From an uncultured Lachnospiraceae bacterium (lineage in GTDB: Bacteria > Bacillota_A > Clostridia > Lachnospirales > Lachnospiraceae), in NCBI GenBank assembly GCA_910587495.1, contig CAJUMT010000053.1:842-16148 (forward strand): a stretch of 15,307 bases of DNA, written 5' to 3'. The notes under the pieces are model-generated. The model was not told where the DNA came from and did not search any database. It saw only the letters and a program-made list of their open reading frames with translations. This document shows, in pieces, positions 1 to 6,783 of the stretch. Made by a program: the position numbers and the translations under genes. Numbering within the stretch: the stretch's first letter is position 1; the number at the start of each line of letters is the position of its first letter.

Positions 1-2
1 GC

Positions 3-185
3 AGGATCGGGAAGGGCCCCCTGGCCGGCGGGATCGGGGCGGGCGTCCTGGTGGTGGCCGCCAGCTTCTGGTACGGCCGGGATCTGGTGAGCTACTACCG
101 GCTCCCCCTGGTCCTGGTCCCCGCAGCGGTCCTCTCCGGCCTGCTGATCCTGCTGTCTGTCAGGGCCCTGGGGAGAGGGACCTGA
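3..185 (+). CDS. C-terminal end of a G+C-rich membrane protein (partial)
   Basis: The reading frame enters from the left edge and closes at a TGA. The 60 visible residues include two hydrophobic stretches: a Gly/Ala/Val-rich one near residues 7-22 and a Leu/Val-rich one near residues 34-53. A short Tyr/Arg-containing turn joins them, and the tail is short and basic, so this is the end of a multi-pass membrane protein. Of 60 sense codons, 56 end in G or C, unlike every gene downstream. A third-position bias this strong supports real coding despite the truncation. The family is not recognisable from this piece. The frame and membrane character are seen; the function is unknown. Confidence 0.6.
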   Translation, partial: RIGKGPLAGGIGAGVLVVAASFWYGRDLVSYYRLPLVLVPAAVLSGLLILLSVRALGRGT

Positions 186-205
186 CCGGCAAAAGTTTTT
201 TAAAT

Positions 206-301
206 ATGACTGCGGATCAGATCCGCGCGGCGGTCACAAGCCAGGAGCTTTATGAAGAGCTGTCTGGGATCGCCGAACAGGTCATGGAAAGTGAAAAGTA
301 G
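206..301 (+). pseudogene. Short 31-codon ORF, possible remnant of a longer gene
   Basis: An ATG-to-TAG frame encodes a small acidic, probably helical peptide (begins MTADQIRAAV, ends AEQVMESEK). No Shine-Dalgarno sequence precedes the ATG: the upstream bases are an A run followed by a T run. The frame is open further upstream, out of phase with the G+C-rich gene before it. It sits between that gene and a strong terminator. This fits the 3' end of a gene whose front was lost at the nearby composition change, but it could also be a chance ORF or a genuine small protein. No family is recognised. Confidence 0.25.
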
Positions 302-315
302 AGGAAAAAAGAGAG

Positions 316-361
316 GGTATCGCCTGGCTGTTTGTTTTGACAGTTAGGGGATGCCTTTTTT
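316..361 (+). terminator. Strong intrinsic terminator
   Basis: Arms 316-331 and 340-355 form a 16-position stem with one mismatch and a few G-U pairs. The loop is 8 nt of mostly T. The stem is preceded by an A-rich run and followed by six Ts (356-361). It ends transcription from the left-edge gene and insulates the next promoter. Any start codon inside it (for example GTG/TTG-like starts near 337) is therefore implausible for the downstream gene. Confidence 0.85.
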
Positions 362-385
362 ATTCTTCAAAAGTGAGAAATCAGA

Positions 386-414
386 TTGAACCAGCTTGGC
401 TCCAATGTTATAAT
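386..414 (+). promoter_or_regulatory. Sigma-A promoter of the Uma2 gene
   Basis: TTGAAC (386-391), a 17-bp spacer and TATAAT (409-414), with an extended TG one base upstream of the -10 box. It lies between the terminator and the ATG at 463, giving a leader of about 40 nt that carries the ribosome binding site. Confidence 0.75.
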
Positions 415-462
415 CAGAGGAACAAAGTTAGGCTGAACCACAGCCAGAAAGGATGTGTCAAT

Positions 463-1020
463 ATGGCATTAACAGCAAAAGAACATTGGAGAGATGAAAA
501 AATAGACGGCGTTATTTACGATATGTCACCGGCTCCTGGATATCAGCATGGAATCATCGATGGAAATATTTACAGAGTAATTAGTAATGGTTTAAAAGAC
601 AGTTTATGCCTCGTATTTATGGAGAATCTCGATTTTAAATACCATCCGGATACAAACGACGATTATGTATGCCCGGACGTAATGATAATCTGTGACAGGA
701 AGCATTTAAAGGGCGGGTCATACAGCGGCGTCCCAAAATTTATTGCCGAAACACTGAGTCCGTCTACCGCCAGGCGGGATAAAACCGAGAAAAAAGATAT
801 TTACGAAAAAGCAGGCGTGGAAGAATACTGGATTATATCGCCCCGTGGAAAAGAAGTTGATATTTATTACCTGGAAAACGGACAGTATGTGCTGGAACAG
901 AGTTATATTTTGGAAGACGATCCGGAAGACGATGACTATAACGCGGAGACGGTAATCGCGCTGCGGGCTTTTCCGCATATTACAATGGAGCTGAGGGATA
1001 TATTTGAAAAAGTGGATTAA
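463..1020 (+). CDS. Uma2-family (DUF820) PD-(D/E)XK nuclease-like protein
   Basis: A 185-residue protein, the usual size for Uma2/DUF820. The family has a restriction-endonuclease-like fold and is assigned as putative endonucleases, but its biological role is poorly known. The signature is clear: PD at residues 71-72 followed by a hydrophobic strand, E96 in the ETLSPST block, then D106, K110/K111 and Y114, and GVEEYWIISP near 118-127. Catalytic candidates are D72, E96 and a following Lys. The ATG at 463 is chosen because AGAAAGGA lies at normal spacing upstream and a promoter ends at 414; longer in-frame starts would lie inside the terminator. The C-terminus is acidic (residues about 150-160). 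The gene is more A+T-rich than the left-edge gene. The family call is firm; in vivo nuclease activity is inferred. Confidence 0.88.
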   Translation: MALTAKEHWRDEKIDGVIYDMSPAPGYQHGIIDGNIYRVISNGLKDSLCLVFMENLDFKYHPDTNDDYVCPDVMIICDRKHLKGGSYSGVPKFIAETLSPSTARRDKTEKKDIYEKAGVEEYWIISPRGKEVDIYYLENGQYVLEQSYILEDDPEDDDYNAETVIALRAFPHITMELRDIFEKVD

Positions 1021-1067
1021 AATCATGCGTCTGCGAATTTGGTAAGACATAAATTAGTAAATCGTAA

Positions 1068-1096
1068 TTGACTAAAACAAAAAGGAGTGATATAGT
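1068..1096 (+). promoter_or_regulatory. Sigma-A promoter of the ATPase gene
   Basis: TTGACT (1068-1073), exactly 17 bp, then TATAGT (1091-1096). The TTG of the -35 box is also an in-frame TTG codon that could be mistaken for the start of the downstream gene. The expected transcription start, near 1103, lies downstream of that TTG, which argues for translation from 1125. Confidence 0.7.
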
Positions 1097-1124
1097 ATAT
1101 CTGTTAAAAGATGGGGGTAATCGT

Positions 1125-2531
1125 ATGTTTATTGGCAGGGAGCGTGAGTTAATCTCTTTAAATAGATTATATGGTTCGGGTAAATTTGAGTTCGTAGTTA
1201 TCTATGGGCGCCGCCGCATTGGAAAAACAGCACTTATTACGCAATTCATCAGAGATAAAAATGCAATTTATTTTATGGGCATAGAGAGCAATGCCAAACA
1301 AAATCTGGAGAATTTCAGTAAAAATATTCTGGAGTATGGGACAGGCATGCAAACGGATACCGTTTTTTTGTCTTTTCAGGCGGCGTTAGAATATGTGTTT
1401 CAACTAGCTGAAAAAGAACGCTTGATTCTGGCGATCGACGAGTATCCTTATGTGGCTCGCTCTTCTAAAAGCCTGGCTTCCACACTTCAGCTTTTAATTG
1501 ATAAATATAAAGATCATTCTAAACTGATGCTGGTTCTCTGCGGATCGTCTATGTCTTATATGGAAGACCATGTATTGGCTTATAAGGCACCGCTTTATGG
1601 CAGACGGACAGCGCAGATGAAGATTCAGCCTTTTGATTTTGCCGATACCTGCCGGTATTTTAGAAACTTTTCAGGAGAAGAAAAAGCCCTGATTTATGGA
1701 ATTGCAGGCGGAACGCCGCAATATTTGCTGCAAATGGATGATCGGTTAAGTGTGGAAGAAAATATTAAAAATACATTTTTAAATCCCGTTTCTTCTTTAT
1801 TTGAAGAGCCGGAGAATTTGCTGAAACAGGAAGTACGGGAGCCGGCGCTTTATAATGCGATGATTACGGCGATTGCAGCGGGGGCTTCCCGGATGGCGGA
1901 AATATCTACAAAGGTTGGTGAGGATACCAGTGTCTGCGCCGCTTATTTAAAAAATCTGACATCATTGGGTCTGATCAGGAAAGAAGCACCGTATGGAAAA
2001 AAAGAATCTCGAAAATCCATTTATTTGATTGATGACTATATGTTTCGTTTTTGGTATCGGTTTGTTCCGGAAAACAGCTCACTGATTGCCCGCGGAGCCG
2101 CTGATCTGGCTTACAAGCGAATTGAACCATATTTGTCAGGCTATATGGGAAATGTATTTGAGGAAATATGCAGACAATACCTTTGGAAATTGTTACTAAG
2201 TGGTGAAGCTTTGGTAGAGTTTACAGAGCTTGGCAGATGGTGGGGGACTGATCCGTCTACCAAAAGCCAGGAAGAAATTGATATTATGGGGGAGCAGGAT
2301 AAGAATACTGTTTTGTTTGGAGAGTGTAAATGGACCAATGAAAAAGTGGACATAGGCGTTCTGGAGACATTGGTAAGACGAAGTCAGTTGTTCTCTTACA
2401 AACATGTGTATTTGTATCTTTTTGCAAAAAGTGGATTTACAAAAGGATGCAAGGATAAAGCAGATGAGATGGGGAACGTGATCATGGTCACATATAATGA
2501 TATACTATCCTTTTTGCAAAAAAACTGTTGA
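1125..2531 (+). CDS. P-loop ATPase with winged helix and C-terminal DUF234 nuclease-like domain
   Basis: A 468-residue protein of the 'archaeal ATPase' (STAND-like AAA) family with a C-terminal DUF234 domain. It starts MFIGRERE, the family's typical N-terminus. Walker A is GRRRIGKT (28-35) and Walker B is LILAIDE (100-106). A CGSS stretch, a probable sensor strand, follows before a conserved YGRR. A winged-helix segment lies around 250-315. The C-terminal part has a PD-(D/E)XK-like triad: D386, E400 and K402 in the ECKW block. The start at 1125 follows a GGGGG ribosome binding site and lies after the promoter; an upstream TTG is in the -35 box. These proteins are widespread, often accessory, and without a settled function. 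The gene follows the Uma2 gene by about 100 nt, with its own promoter and no visible terminator before livJ, so readthrough into livJ is possible. Confidence 0.88.
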   Translation: MFIGRERELISLNRLYGSGKFEFVVIYGRRRIGKTALITQFIRDKNAIYFMGIESNAKQNLENFSKNILEYGTGMQTDTVFLSFQAALEYVFQLAEKERLILAIDEYPYVARSSKSLASTLQLLIDKYKDHSKLMLVLCGSSMSYMEDHVLAYKAPLYGRRTAQMKIQPFDFADTCRYFRNFSGEEKALIYGIAGGTPQYLLQMDDRLSVEENIKNTFLNPVSSLFEEPENLLKQEVREPALYNAMITAIAAGASRMAEISTKVGEDTSVCAAYLKNLTSLGLIRKEAPYGKKESRKSIYLIDDYMFRFWYRFVPENSSLIARGAADLAYKRIEPYLSGYMGNVFEEICRQYLWKLLLSGEALVEFTELGRWWGTDPSTKSQEEIDIMGEQDKNTVLFGECKWTNEKVDIGVLETLVRRSQLFSYKHVYLYLFAKSGFTKGCKDKADEMGNVIMVTYNDILSFLQKNC

Positions 2532-2556
2532 AAAAACATCCTGATGCGCTTATAAT
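2528..2556 (+). promoter_or_regulatory. Sigma-A promoter of the liv operon
   Basis: TTGAAA (2528-2533), a 17-bp spacer and TATAAT (2551-2556), a near-perfect vegetative promoter. Its -35 box contains the stop codon of the preceding ATPase gene. The predicted transcript start near 2563 gives a leader of about 55 nt containing the inverted repeat at 2573-2590. Confidence 0.8.
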
Positions 2557-2572
2557 GGTTCTGTACCATTTT

Positions 2573-2590
2573 GGCAGACAAGTGTCTGCC
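2573..2590 (+). repeat. Inverted repeat in the liv operon leader
   Basis: GGCAGACA and TGTCTGCC are perfect 8-bp arms separated by two bases. It lies about 10 nt after the predicted transcript start and 13 nt before the GGAGG ribosome binding site. No T run follows on either strand, so it is not an intrinsic terminator. It could be a 5' stem that stabilises the mRNA or a dyad for a repressor. Confidence 0.6.
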
Positions 2591-2618
2591 TAATAAGAAC
2601 AATGGAGGATAATGTATT

Positions 2619-3881
2619 ATGAAAAAGAAAATGGTTTCTTTAATGCTTTGCACGGCACTGACCGCGGCGCTGGTTTCAGGATGCGGCGGCGGCAGTAACG
2701 ACGCCCCGGCAGACAGTGACGCTCCGGCAGAGTCCGATGCGGCAGACGCCCAGGAAGGCGCTGAAGGTGCAGACGCGGCGGCGGATGCAGAAGCTCCGGC
2801 AGCAGCGGACGGCAATGTCATCAAGATCGGCGTGTTCGAACCCCAGACCGGTGAGAACGGCGGCGGCGGACTTCAGGAAGTGTACGGTATCCGTTACGCG
2901 AACCAGGAGCGTCCGACCGTTACGGCAGGCGGCACGGAGTACACGATTCAGCTGGTAGAAGCTGACAATAAGTCCGATAAGACGGAGGCAGTCACCGCAG
3001 CGCAGTCTTTGATCTCCGCAGATGTGGTAGGTGTGCTTGGTTCCTACGGTTCCGGCGTGTCCATCGCCGCAGGCGAGATCTTTAAAGAGGCGCAGATTCC
3101 GGCCATCGGATGTTCCTGCACCAACCCGCAGGTAACCCAGGGTAATGACTACTACTTCCGTGTGTGTTTCTTAGACCCGTTCCAGGGAACCGTAATGGCG
3201 AACTTCGCAAAAGAGGAAGGCGCGCAGAAAGCGGCTATTTTGACACAGCTTGGAGACGACTATTCTTCAGGCCTTGGTTCTTTCTTTAAGAATGCTTTCT
3301 CATCTTTCGGAGAGGTTGTCAGTGAAGAGCAGTTCCAGACCAACCAGACAGACTTCAAAGCAAGTCTGACCAATATCAAGAATGCAAATCCGGATGTTAT
3401 TTTTGCTCCGTCTTCCATCGCTACGGCTCCGCTGATCATCAAACAGGCCCGCGAGCTTGGTATTACCTGTCCGATCATGGCCGGAGATACATGGGAGAAC
3501 GCTACAATCATCGAGAATGTAGGCGAGTACACACAGGATATCTTCCTGTCCACCTTCTTTGACGAGGATGGTGTGGACGAAGCCGGCGCGGCATTTATCA
3601 CCGGTTTCAAAGAGTATCTGACTTCCAATGGACAGAGCGATATTATCCCGGCGGTATCTGCCCTTGGATACGACGCATACAATGTACTGGTAGACGCGAT
3701 TGAGGCAGCCGGTTCTGTTGATCCTGCTGCGATCCGCGACGCACTGGCCACTGTTGAGGCAGCAGGCGTGACCGGAGCGATCTCCTTTGACGAGAACGGA
3801 GATGCCAAGAAAGATATGGCATTTATCAAGACCGTTGAAGACGGCGGCTTTAAGTTCTTAAAGACCGTAACAGTAGAGTAA
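2619..3881 (+). CDS. livJ: Branched-chain amino-acid ABC transporter substrate-binding lipoprotein
   Basis: A 420-residue extracytoplasmic binding protein of the Peripla_BP_6/LivJ type, anchored by lipid on the outer face of the membrane. It has a basic N-terminus, a hydrophobic core and lipobox LVSGC with Cys22 as the lipidation site. Residues about 23-65 are a Gly/Ala/Asp/Glu-rich low-complexity linker. The ligand-binding fold begins near VIKIGVFEPQTG (about 67) and continues through conserved blocks such as GSYGSGVS, CTNPQVT and YYFRVCFLDPFQG. The ATG follows GGAGG by 10 nt. It is the first gene of a complete liv operon, so amino-acid uptake is the natural role. The exact ligand (Leu/Ile/Val, another amino acid or an amide) cannot be read from sequence. 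A weak terminator follows. Confidence 0.93.
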   Translation: MKKKMVSLMLCTALTAALVSGCGGGSNDAPADSDAPAESDAADAQEGAEGADAAADAEAPAAADGNVIKIGVFEPQTGENGGGGLQEVYGIRYANQERPTVTAGGTEYTIQLVEADNKSDKTEAVTAAQSLISADVVGVLGSYGSGVSIAAGEIFKEAQIPAIGCSCTNPQVTQGNDYYFRVCFLDPFQGTVMANFAKEEGAQKAAILTQLGDDYSSGLGSFFKNAFSSFGEVVSEEQFQTNQTDFKASLTNIKNANPDVIFAPSSIATAPLIIKQARELGITCPIMAGDTWENATIIENVGEYTQDIFLSTFFDEDGVDEAGAAFITGFKEYLTSNGQSDIIPAVSALGYDAYNVLVDAIEAAGSVDPAAIRDALATVEAAGVTGAISFDENGDAKKDMAFIKTVEDGGFKFLKTVTVE

Positions 3882-3902
3882 TTTCAGATTACATGTACAT
3901 AA

Positions 3903-3939
3903 AAGGGCAGGGAGGCCTTGCTTACCCTGCCCTTATTTT
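3903..3939 (+). terminator. Weak (leaky) terminator between livJ and livH
   Basis: Perfect 10-bp arms AAGGGCAGGG and CCCTGCCCTT flank a 12-nt loop and are followed by ATTTT. The T run is short, and downstream genes with no visible promoter depend on transcription through it. This fits partial termination that yields more livJ than permease/ATPase mRNA, or a 3' stabilising stem for livJ mRNA. The stem is seen; the regulatory effect is inferred. Confidence 0.7.
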
Positions 3940-3962
3940 GGAAAAAGGGAAAAGGAAAACTC

Positions 3963-4844
3963 ATGAGTCTAAATGTATTTTTTCAGCATTGCCTGACCGG
4001 TATTTCCCTGGGCGGAGCATATGCGCTGATCGCCATTGGATATACCATGGTCTACGGTATTTTAAGATTGATCAATTTTGCCCATGGAGATATTTTCATG
4101 GTAGCCGGATACTTCATGATTTTTGCCACTGCTACCTTTGGGTGGATGGCGGGGATTCCGATCATGCTGGCCTGCACGGTTGCGCTCGGCGTAATGATCG
4201 AGAAGATGGCGTATAAGCCTATTCGTACGGCGCCTCGTATGTCTGTCATGATATCTGCCATCGGCGTATCCTATTTGTTGCAAAATCTGACAACTTATTT
4301 ATTTACAGCGCTTCCAAGGCCTTATCCTGAGATCCCGATTCTGAAGCGTATTTTCCAGATTGGTTCTGTATCTGCATCTTTAGTTACATTTTTGACACCG
4401 GTTCTTACGATCGTTCTAGTGTTCATCTTGGTATATATCACGAACCATACAAAAATCGGTATGGCTATGCGCGCTGTATCCAGGGATTTTGAGACTTCCC
4501 GTCTGATGGGAATTAAAATTAATAACGTCATCAGCATTACATTTGTGATTGGTTCATTTCTGGCTGGCGTAGGCGCCCTTTTGTATTTTACAGACCGTAT
4601 GTCGGTGACGCCTTTTTCAGGTACGCTGCCGGGGCTTAAATGTTTTGTGGCCGCAGTAATAGGCGGTATAGGAAGCGTGCCCGGGGCAGTGGTAGGGGGA
4701 TTTGTTATAGGTATTTGCGAGACATTCTTAATTGCGCTGGGGTATTCTACATTCAGCGACGCGTTTACTTTTATTCTGTTGATTATAATGCTTCTGTTCA
4801 GACCGACCGGATTGTTCGGCGAAAAAATGATTGATAAGGTGTGA
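3963..4844 (+). CDS. livH: Branched-chain amino-acid ABC transporter permease LivH
   Basis: A 293-residue inner-membrane permease with multiple hydrophobic spans, one of the two different permeases of a HAAT-family importer. The N-terminal block (GISLGGAYALIAIGYTMVYG and INFAHGDIFMVAGY) is typical of LivH. The cytoplasmic coupling loop for the ATPases is MRAVSRDFETSRLMGI, the LivH form of the EAA motif. The C-terminal GGIGSVPGAVVGG and LLFRPTGLFGEK blocks also match. The ATG at 3963 is preferred because AAAGGA lies 6 nt upstream; in-frame codons further upstream lie inside the terminator hairpin. The stop overlaps the start region of livM. Confidence 0.93.
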   Translation: MSLNVFFQHCLTGISLGGAYALIAIGYTMVYGILRLINFAHGDIFMVAGYFMIFATATFGWMAGIPIMLACTVALGVMIEKMAYKPIRTAPRMSVMISAIGVSYLLQNLTTYLFTALPRPYPEIPILKRIFQIGSVSASLVTFLTPVLTIVLVFILVYITNHTKIGMAMRAVSRDFETSRLMGIKINNVISITFVIGSFLAGVGALLYFTDRMSVTPFSGTLPGLKCFVAAVIGGIGSVPGAVVGGFVIGICETFLIALGYSTFSDAFTFILLIIMLLFRPTGLFGEKMIDKV

Positions 4845-5944
4845 TGAATATGAAAAAAACAACGAAAACTATCTGTACTCTCATCGCAGCTGCGGCATTT
4901 ATCGTCCTGTTGGTTTTCCTTGAGAGCAATAAAAATAAATATGGTATGGCAGTCACCGTACTGCAAAAAGGATTTATCCTGGCAGTTGTGGCTGTATCCA
5001 TGAATCTGTTAAACGGTTTTACAGGCCTGTTTTCTTTGGGACAGGCAGGATTTATGGCCCTGGGTGCGTACACTTACGCAATCTTTACGATCCCGGTTGA
5101 GTCCCGTGCCAGCGTTTACTACATATCAGGTATGAATCCGGTGCTTGCAGGCATCGAGCTTCCTATGCTGGTGGCATTGGTGGCAGCAGGTCTGGTGGCG
5201 GCTCTATTTGCGGCTGTGATCGGTTTTCCGGTGCTTCGTTTAAAGAGCGATTATCTTGCCATCGCGACCCTTGGATTTTCAGAGATAATCCGTGCGCTGA
5301 TCGCAAGTCCTCAGATGGATACGATCACCAACGGTTCGTACGGACTTAAAAGCATTCCGGCTGCCAGCATTTATGTGGTGGTAGGATTATGTATTATTTG
5401 TATTGGAATTATGGCCCTTCTGATTAATTCCTCTTTTGGCCGCGCATTTAAAGCAATCCGTGAAGATGAGATCGCGGCGGAAGCCATGGGAATCAACCTG
5501 TTAAAACATAAAGAATTGGCTTTTGTTATCAGCTCTTTCTTTGCCGGTATCGGCGGCGGACTCTTGGCTATGTTTATGCGTTCCATTGATTCAAGTACCT
5601 TTAAGATTGCCATGACATATGATATTCTTCTGATCGTAGTCATCGGCGGTATGGGAAGTATCACAGGAAGCGTTCTGTCTGCCCTTCTGGTAACGGCCAG
5701 CAAGGAGTGGTGGCTTCGGTTTTTTGATGAACCGCTTACCATCGCGGGTGTGAATATTCCGCTTTTCAGAAATGGTTTCCGTATGGTTATTTTCTCCATT
5801 CTATTGATGGTTGTGGTTCTGTTCTACCGCAGGGGAATTATGGGAACCAATGAATTTTCCTGGGAGGGGCTGATACGGCTTATAAAATCCATCCCATCCA
5901 GGGTTACGTCCCTGTTTCATAAGAAGGAGGGCGCTGCAAAATGA
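4844..5944 (+). CDS. livM: Branched-chain amino-acid ABC transporter permease LivM
   Basis: A second permease subunit of about 366 residues. The hydrophobic N-terminus leads into NLLNGFTGLFSLGQAGFM, a LivM hallmark. The coupling loop is AIREDEIAAEAMGIN, and GGMGSITGSVLSALL follows. The last ~30 residues are a polar, basic cytoplasmic tail after a YRRGIMG block. The ATG at 4844 overlaps the livH stop (TGATG), suggesting translational coupling. An in-frame GTG at 4841 and ATG at 4850 are alternatives; AAGG at 4836-4839 is actually better spaced for 4850. The stop overlaps the livG start by ATGA. The function is firm from family and operon; the start is uncertain by two codons. Confidence 0.93.
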   Translation: MNMKKTTKTICTLIAAAAFIVLLVFLESNKNKYGMAVTVLQKGFILAVVAVSMNLLNGFTGLFSLGQAGFMALGAYTYAIFTIPVESRASVYYISGMNPVLAGIELPMLVALVAAGLVAALFAAVIGFPVLRLKSDYLAIATLGFSEIIRALIASPQMDTITNGSYGLKSIPAASIYVVVGLCIICIGIMALLINSSFGRAFKAIREDEIAAEAMGINLLKHKELAFVISSFFAGIGGGLLAMFMRSIDSSTFKIAMTYDILLIVVIGGMGSITGSVLSALLVTASKEWWLRFFDEPLTIAGVNIPLFRNGFRMVIFSILLMVVVLFYRRGIMGTNEFSWEGLIRLIKSIPSRVTSLFHKKEGAAK

Positions 5945-6783
5945 GTAAGACAATATTAAAAGCAGAAGATATTACGATGCAGTTCGGCGGTGTGGTTGCG
6001 GTCAATAATTTTTCCATGGAAGTTCATGAAGGAGAAATTGTGGCGCTGATCGGACCTAACGGCGCCGGCAAGACGACTGCGTTTAATGTGATCACAGGCG
6101 TCTATGCACCTACTAACGGCGCGGTGTATTTTGATGAACAGATGATTATTTCCAATTATCCCCAAGGTAAGATGAAGAAGATGTATGCGGGGGAAAATGA
6201 CGGAAAATATACTAAAAAGATAGAGAAAACGCCGGATCAGATCACGAAGTTAGGCGTGGCGAGAACATTTCAGAATATTCGTTTGTTTAAAAGTCTGACC
6301 GTGTTCGATAACGTGCTGATTGCAAAACACATGCGTTCTAAAGCCAATGTATTCAGCGCTACCTTCCGGTTAAATGCAAAAGAAGAAAAGAAGAACCGGG
6401 AAGAAACGAGAAAGCTTCTGGAGATCGTGGGTCTTTTAGATGTACAGAATGAGATTGCTAGTTCGCTGCCCTATGGTAAGCAGCGCCATTTGGAAATTGC
6501 CCGCGCCCTTGCCACGGAACCGAAGCTTCTGCTTTTGGATGAACCGGCTGCAGGCATGAACCCGCAGGAAACCGATGAGCTGACCGCGTTTATTAAGCGC
6601 GTGAAAGATCAGTTCGGGCTGACTGTCTTTATGATTGAACATCATATGGATCTGGTCATGGAGATATCGGATCGAATCTATGTGCTGGACTTTGGAAAGC
6701 CGATTGCTTCCGGAAAGCCGGATGAAATACAGAATAACAAGCGAGTGATCGAAGCATATTTGGGGGTGCCGGAAGATGAGTAA
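5941..6783 (+). CDS. livG: Branched-chain amino-acid ABC transporter ATP-binding protein LivG
   Basis: A 280-residue ABC ATPase that energises LivH/LivM. Walker A is GPNGAGKT (38-45), the Q-loop is Gln111 in GVARTFQNIRLF, the LivG-type signature is SSLPYGKQRHLEIA (174-187), Walker B is LLLLDEP (196-202) and the H-loop His is 234 in MIEHHMDLVM. Between the N-terminal strands and the Q-loop there is an extra Lys/Gly-rich stretch (about 71-97) that makes the protein longer than the usual LivG of around 255 residues. AAGGAGG lies 10 nt before the ATG, which overlaps the livM stop. All catalytic motifs are intact. Confidence 0.95.
   Translation: MSKTILKAEDITMQFGGVVAVNNFSMEVHEGEIVALIGPNGAGKTTAFNVITGVYAPTNGAVYFDEQMIISNYPQGKMKKMYAGENDGKYTKKIEKTPDQITKLGVARTFQNIRLFKSLTVFDNVLIAKHMRSKANVFSATFRLNAKEEKKNREETRKLLEIVGLLDVQNEIASSLPYGKQRHLEIARALATEPKLLLLDEPAAGMNPQETDELTAFIKRVKDQFGLTVFMIEHHMDLVMEISDRIYVLDFGKPIASGKPDEIQNNKRVIEAYLGVPEDE

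Noticed and set aside
337..462. N-terminal extension of the Uma2 protein by 42 residues
   Set aside because: It would start inside the terminator hairpin and upstream of the promoter; ATG 463 has the ribosome binding site.
2501..2535. Terminator after the ATPase gene from the TTTTTGC/GCAAAAAAA palindrome
   Set aside because: It is an A/T-only dyad with no G+C stem, overlaps the coding end and contains the next promoter's -35 box.
2396..2824. Minus-strand Ala/Ser-rich ORF opposite the ATPase end and livJ start
   Set aside because: It is antisense to the livJ low-complexity linker and promoter; its composition is a mirror of the Ala/Asp-rich codons.
3260..3829. Long minus-strand ORF (189 codons) inside livJ
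   Set aside because: It is antisense to well-conserved livJ coding sequence, with no ribosome binding site or recognisable product.
3893..4216. Plus-strand 107-residue ORF over the livH start
   Set aside because: It is a frame-shifted shadow of livH and begins in the livJ-livH intergenic hairpin.
4322..4966. Long minus-strand ORF (214 codons) inside livH/livM
   Set aside because: It is antisense to two conserved permease genes and has no recognisable domain.
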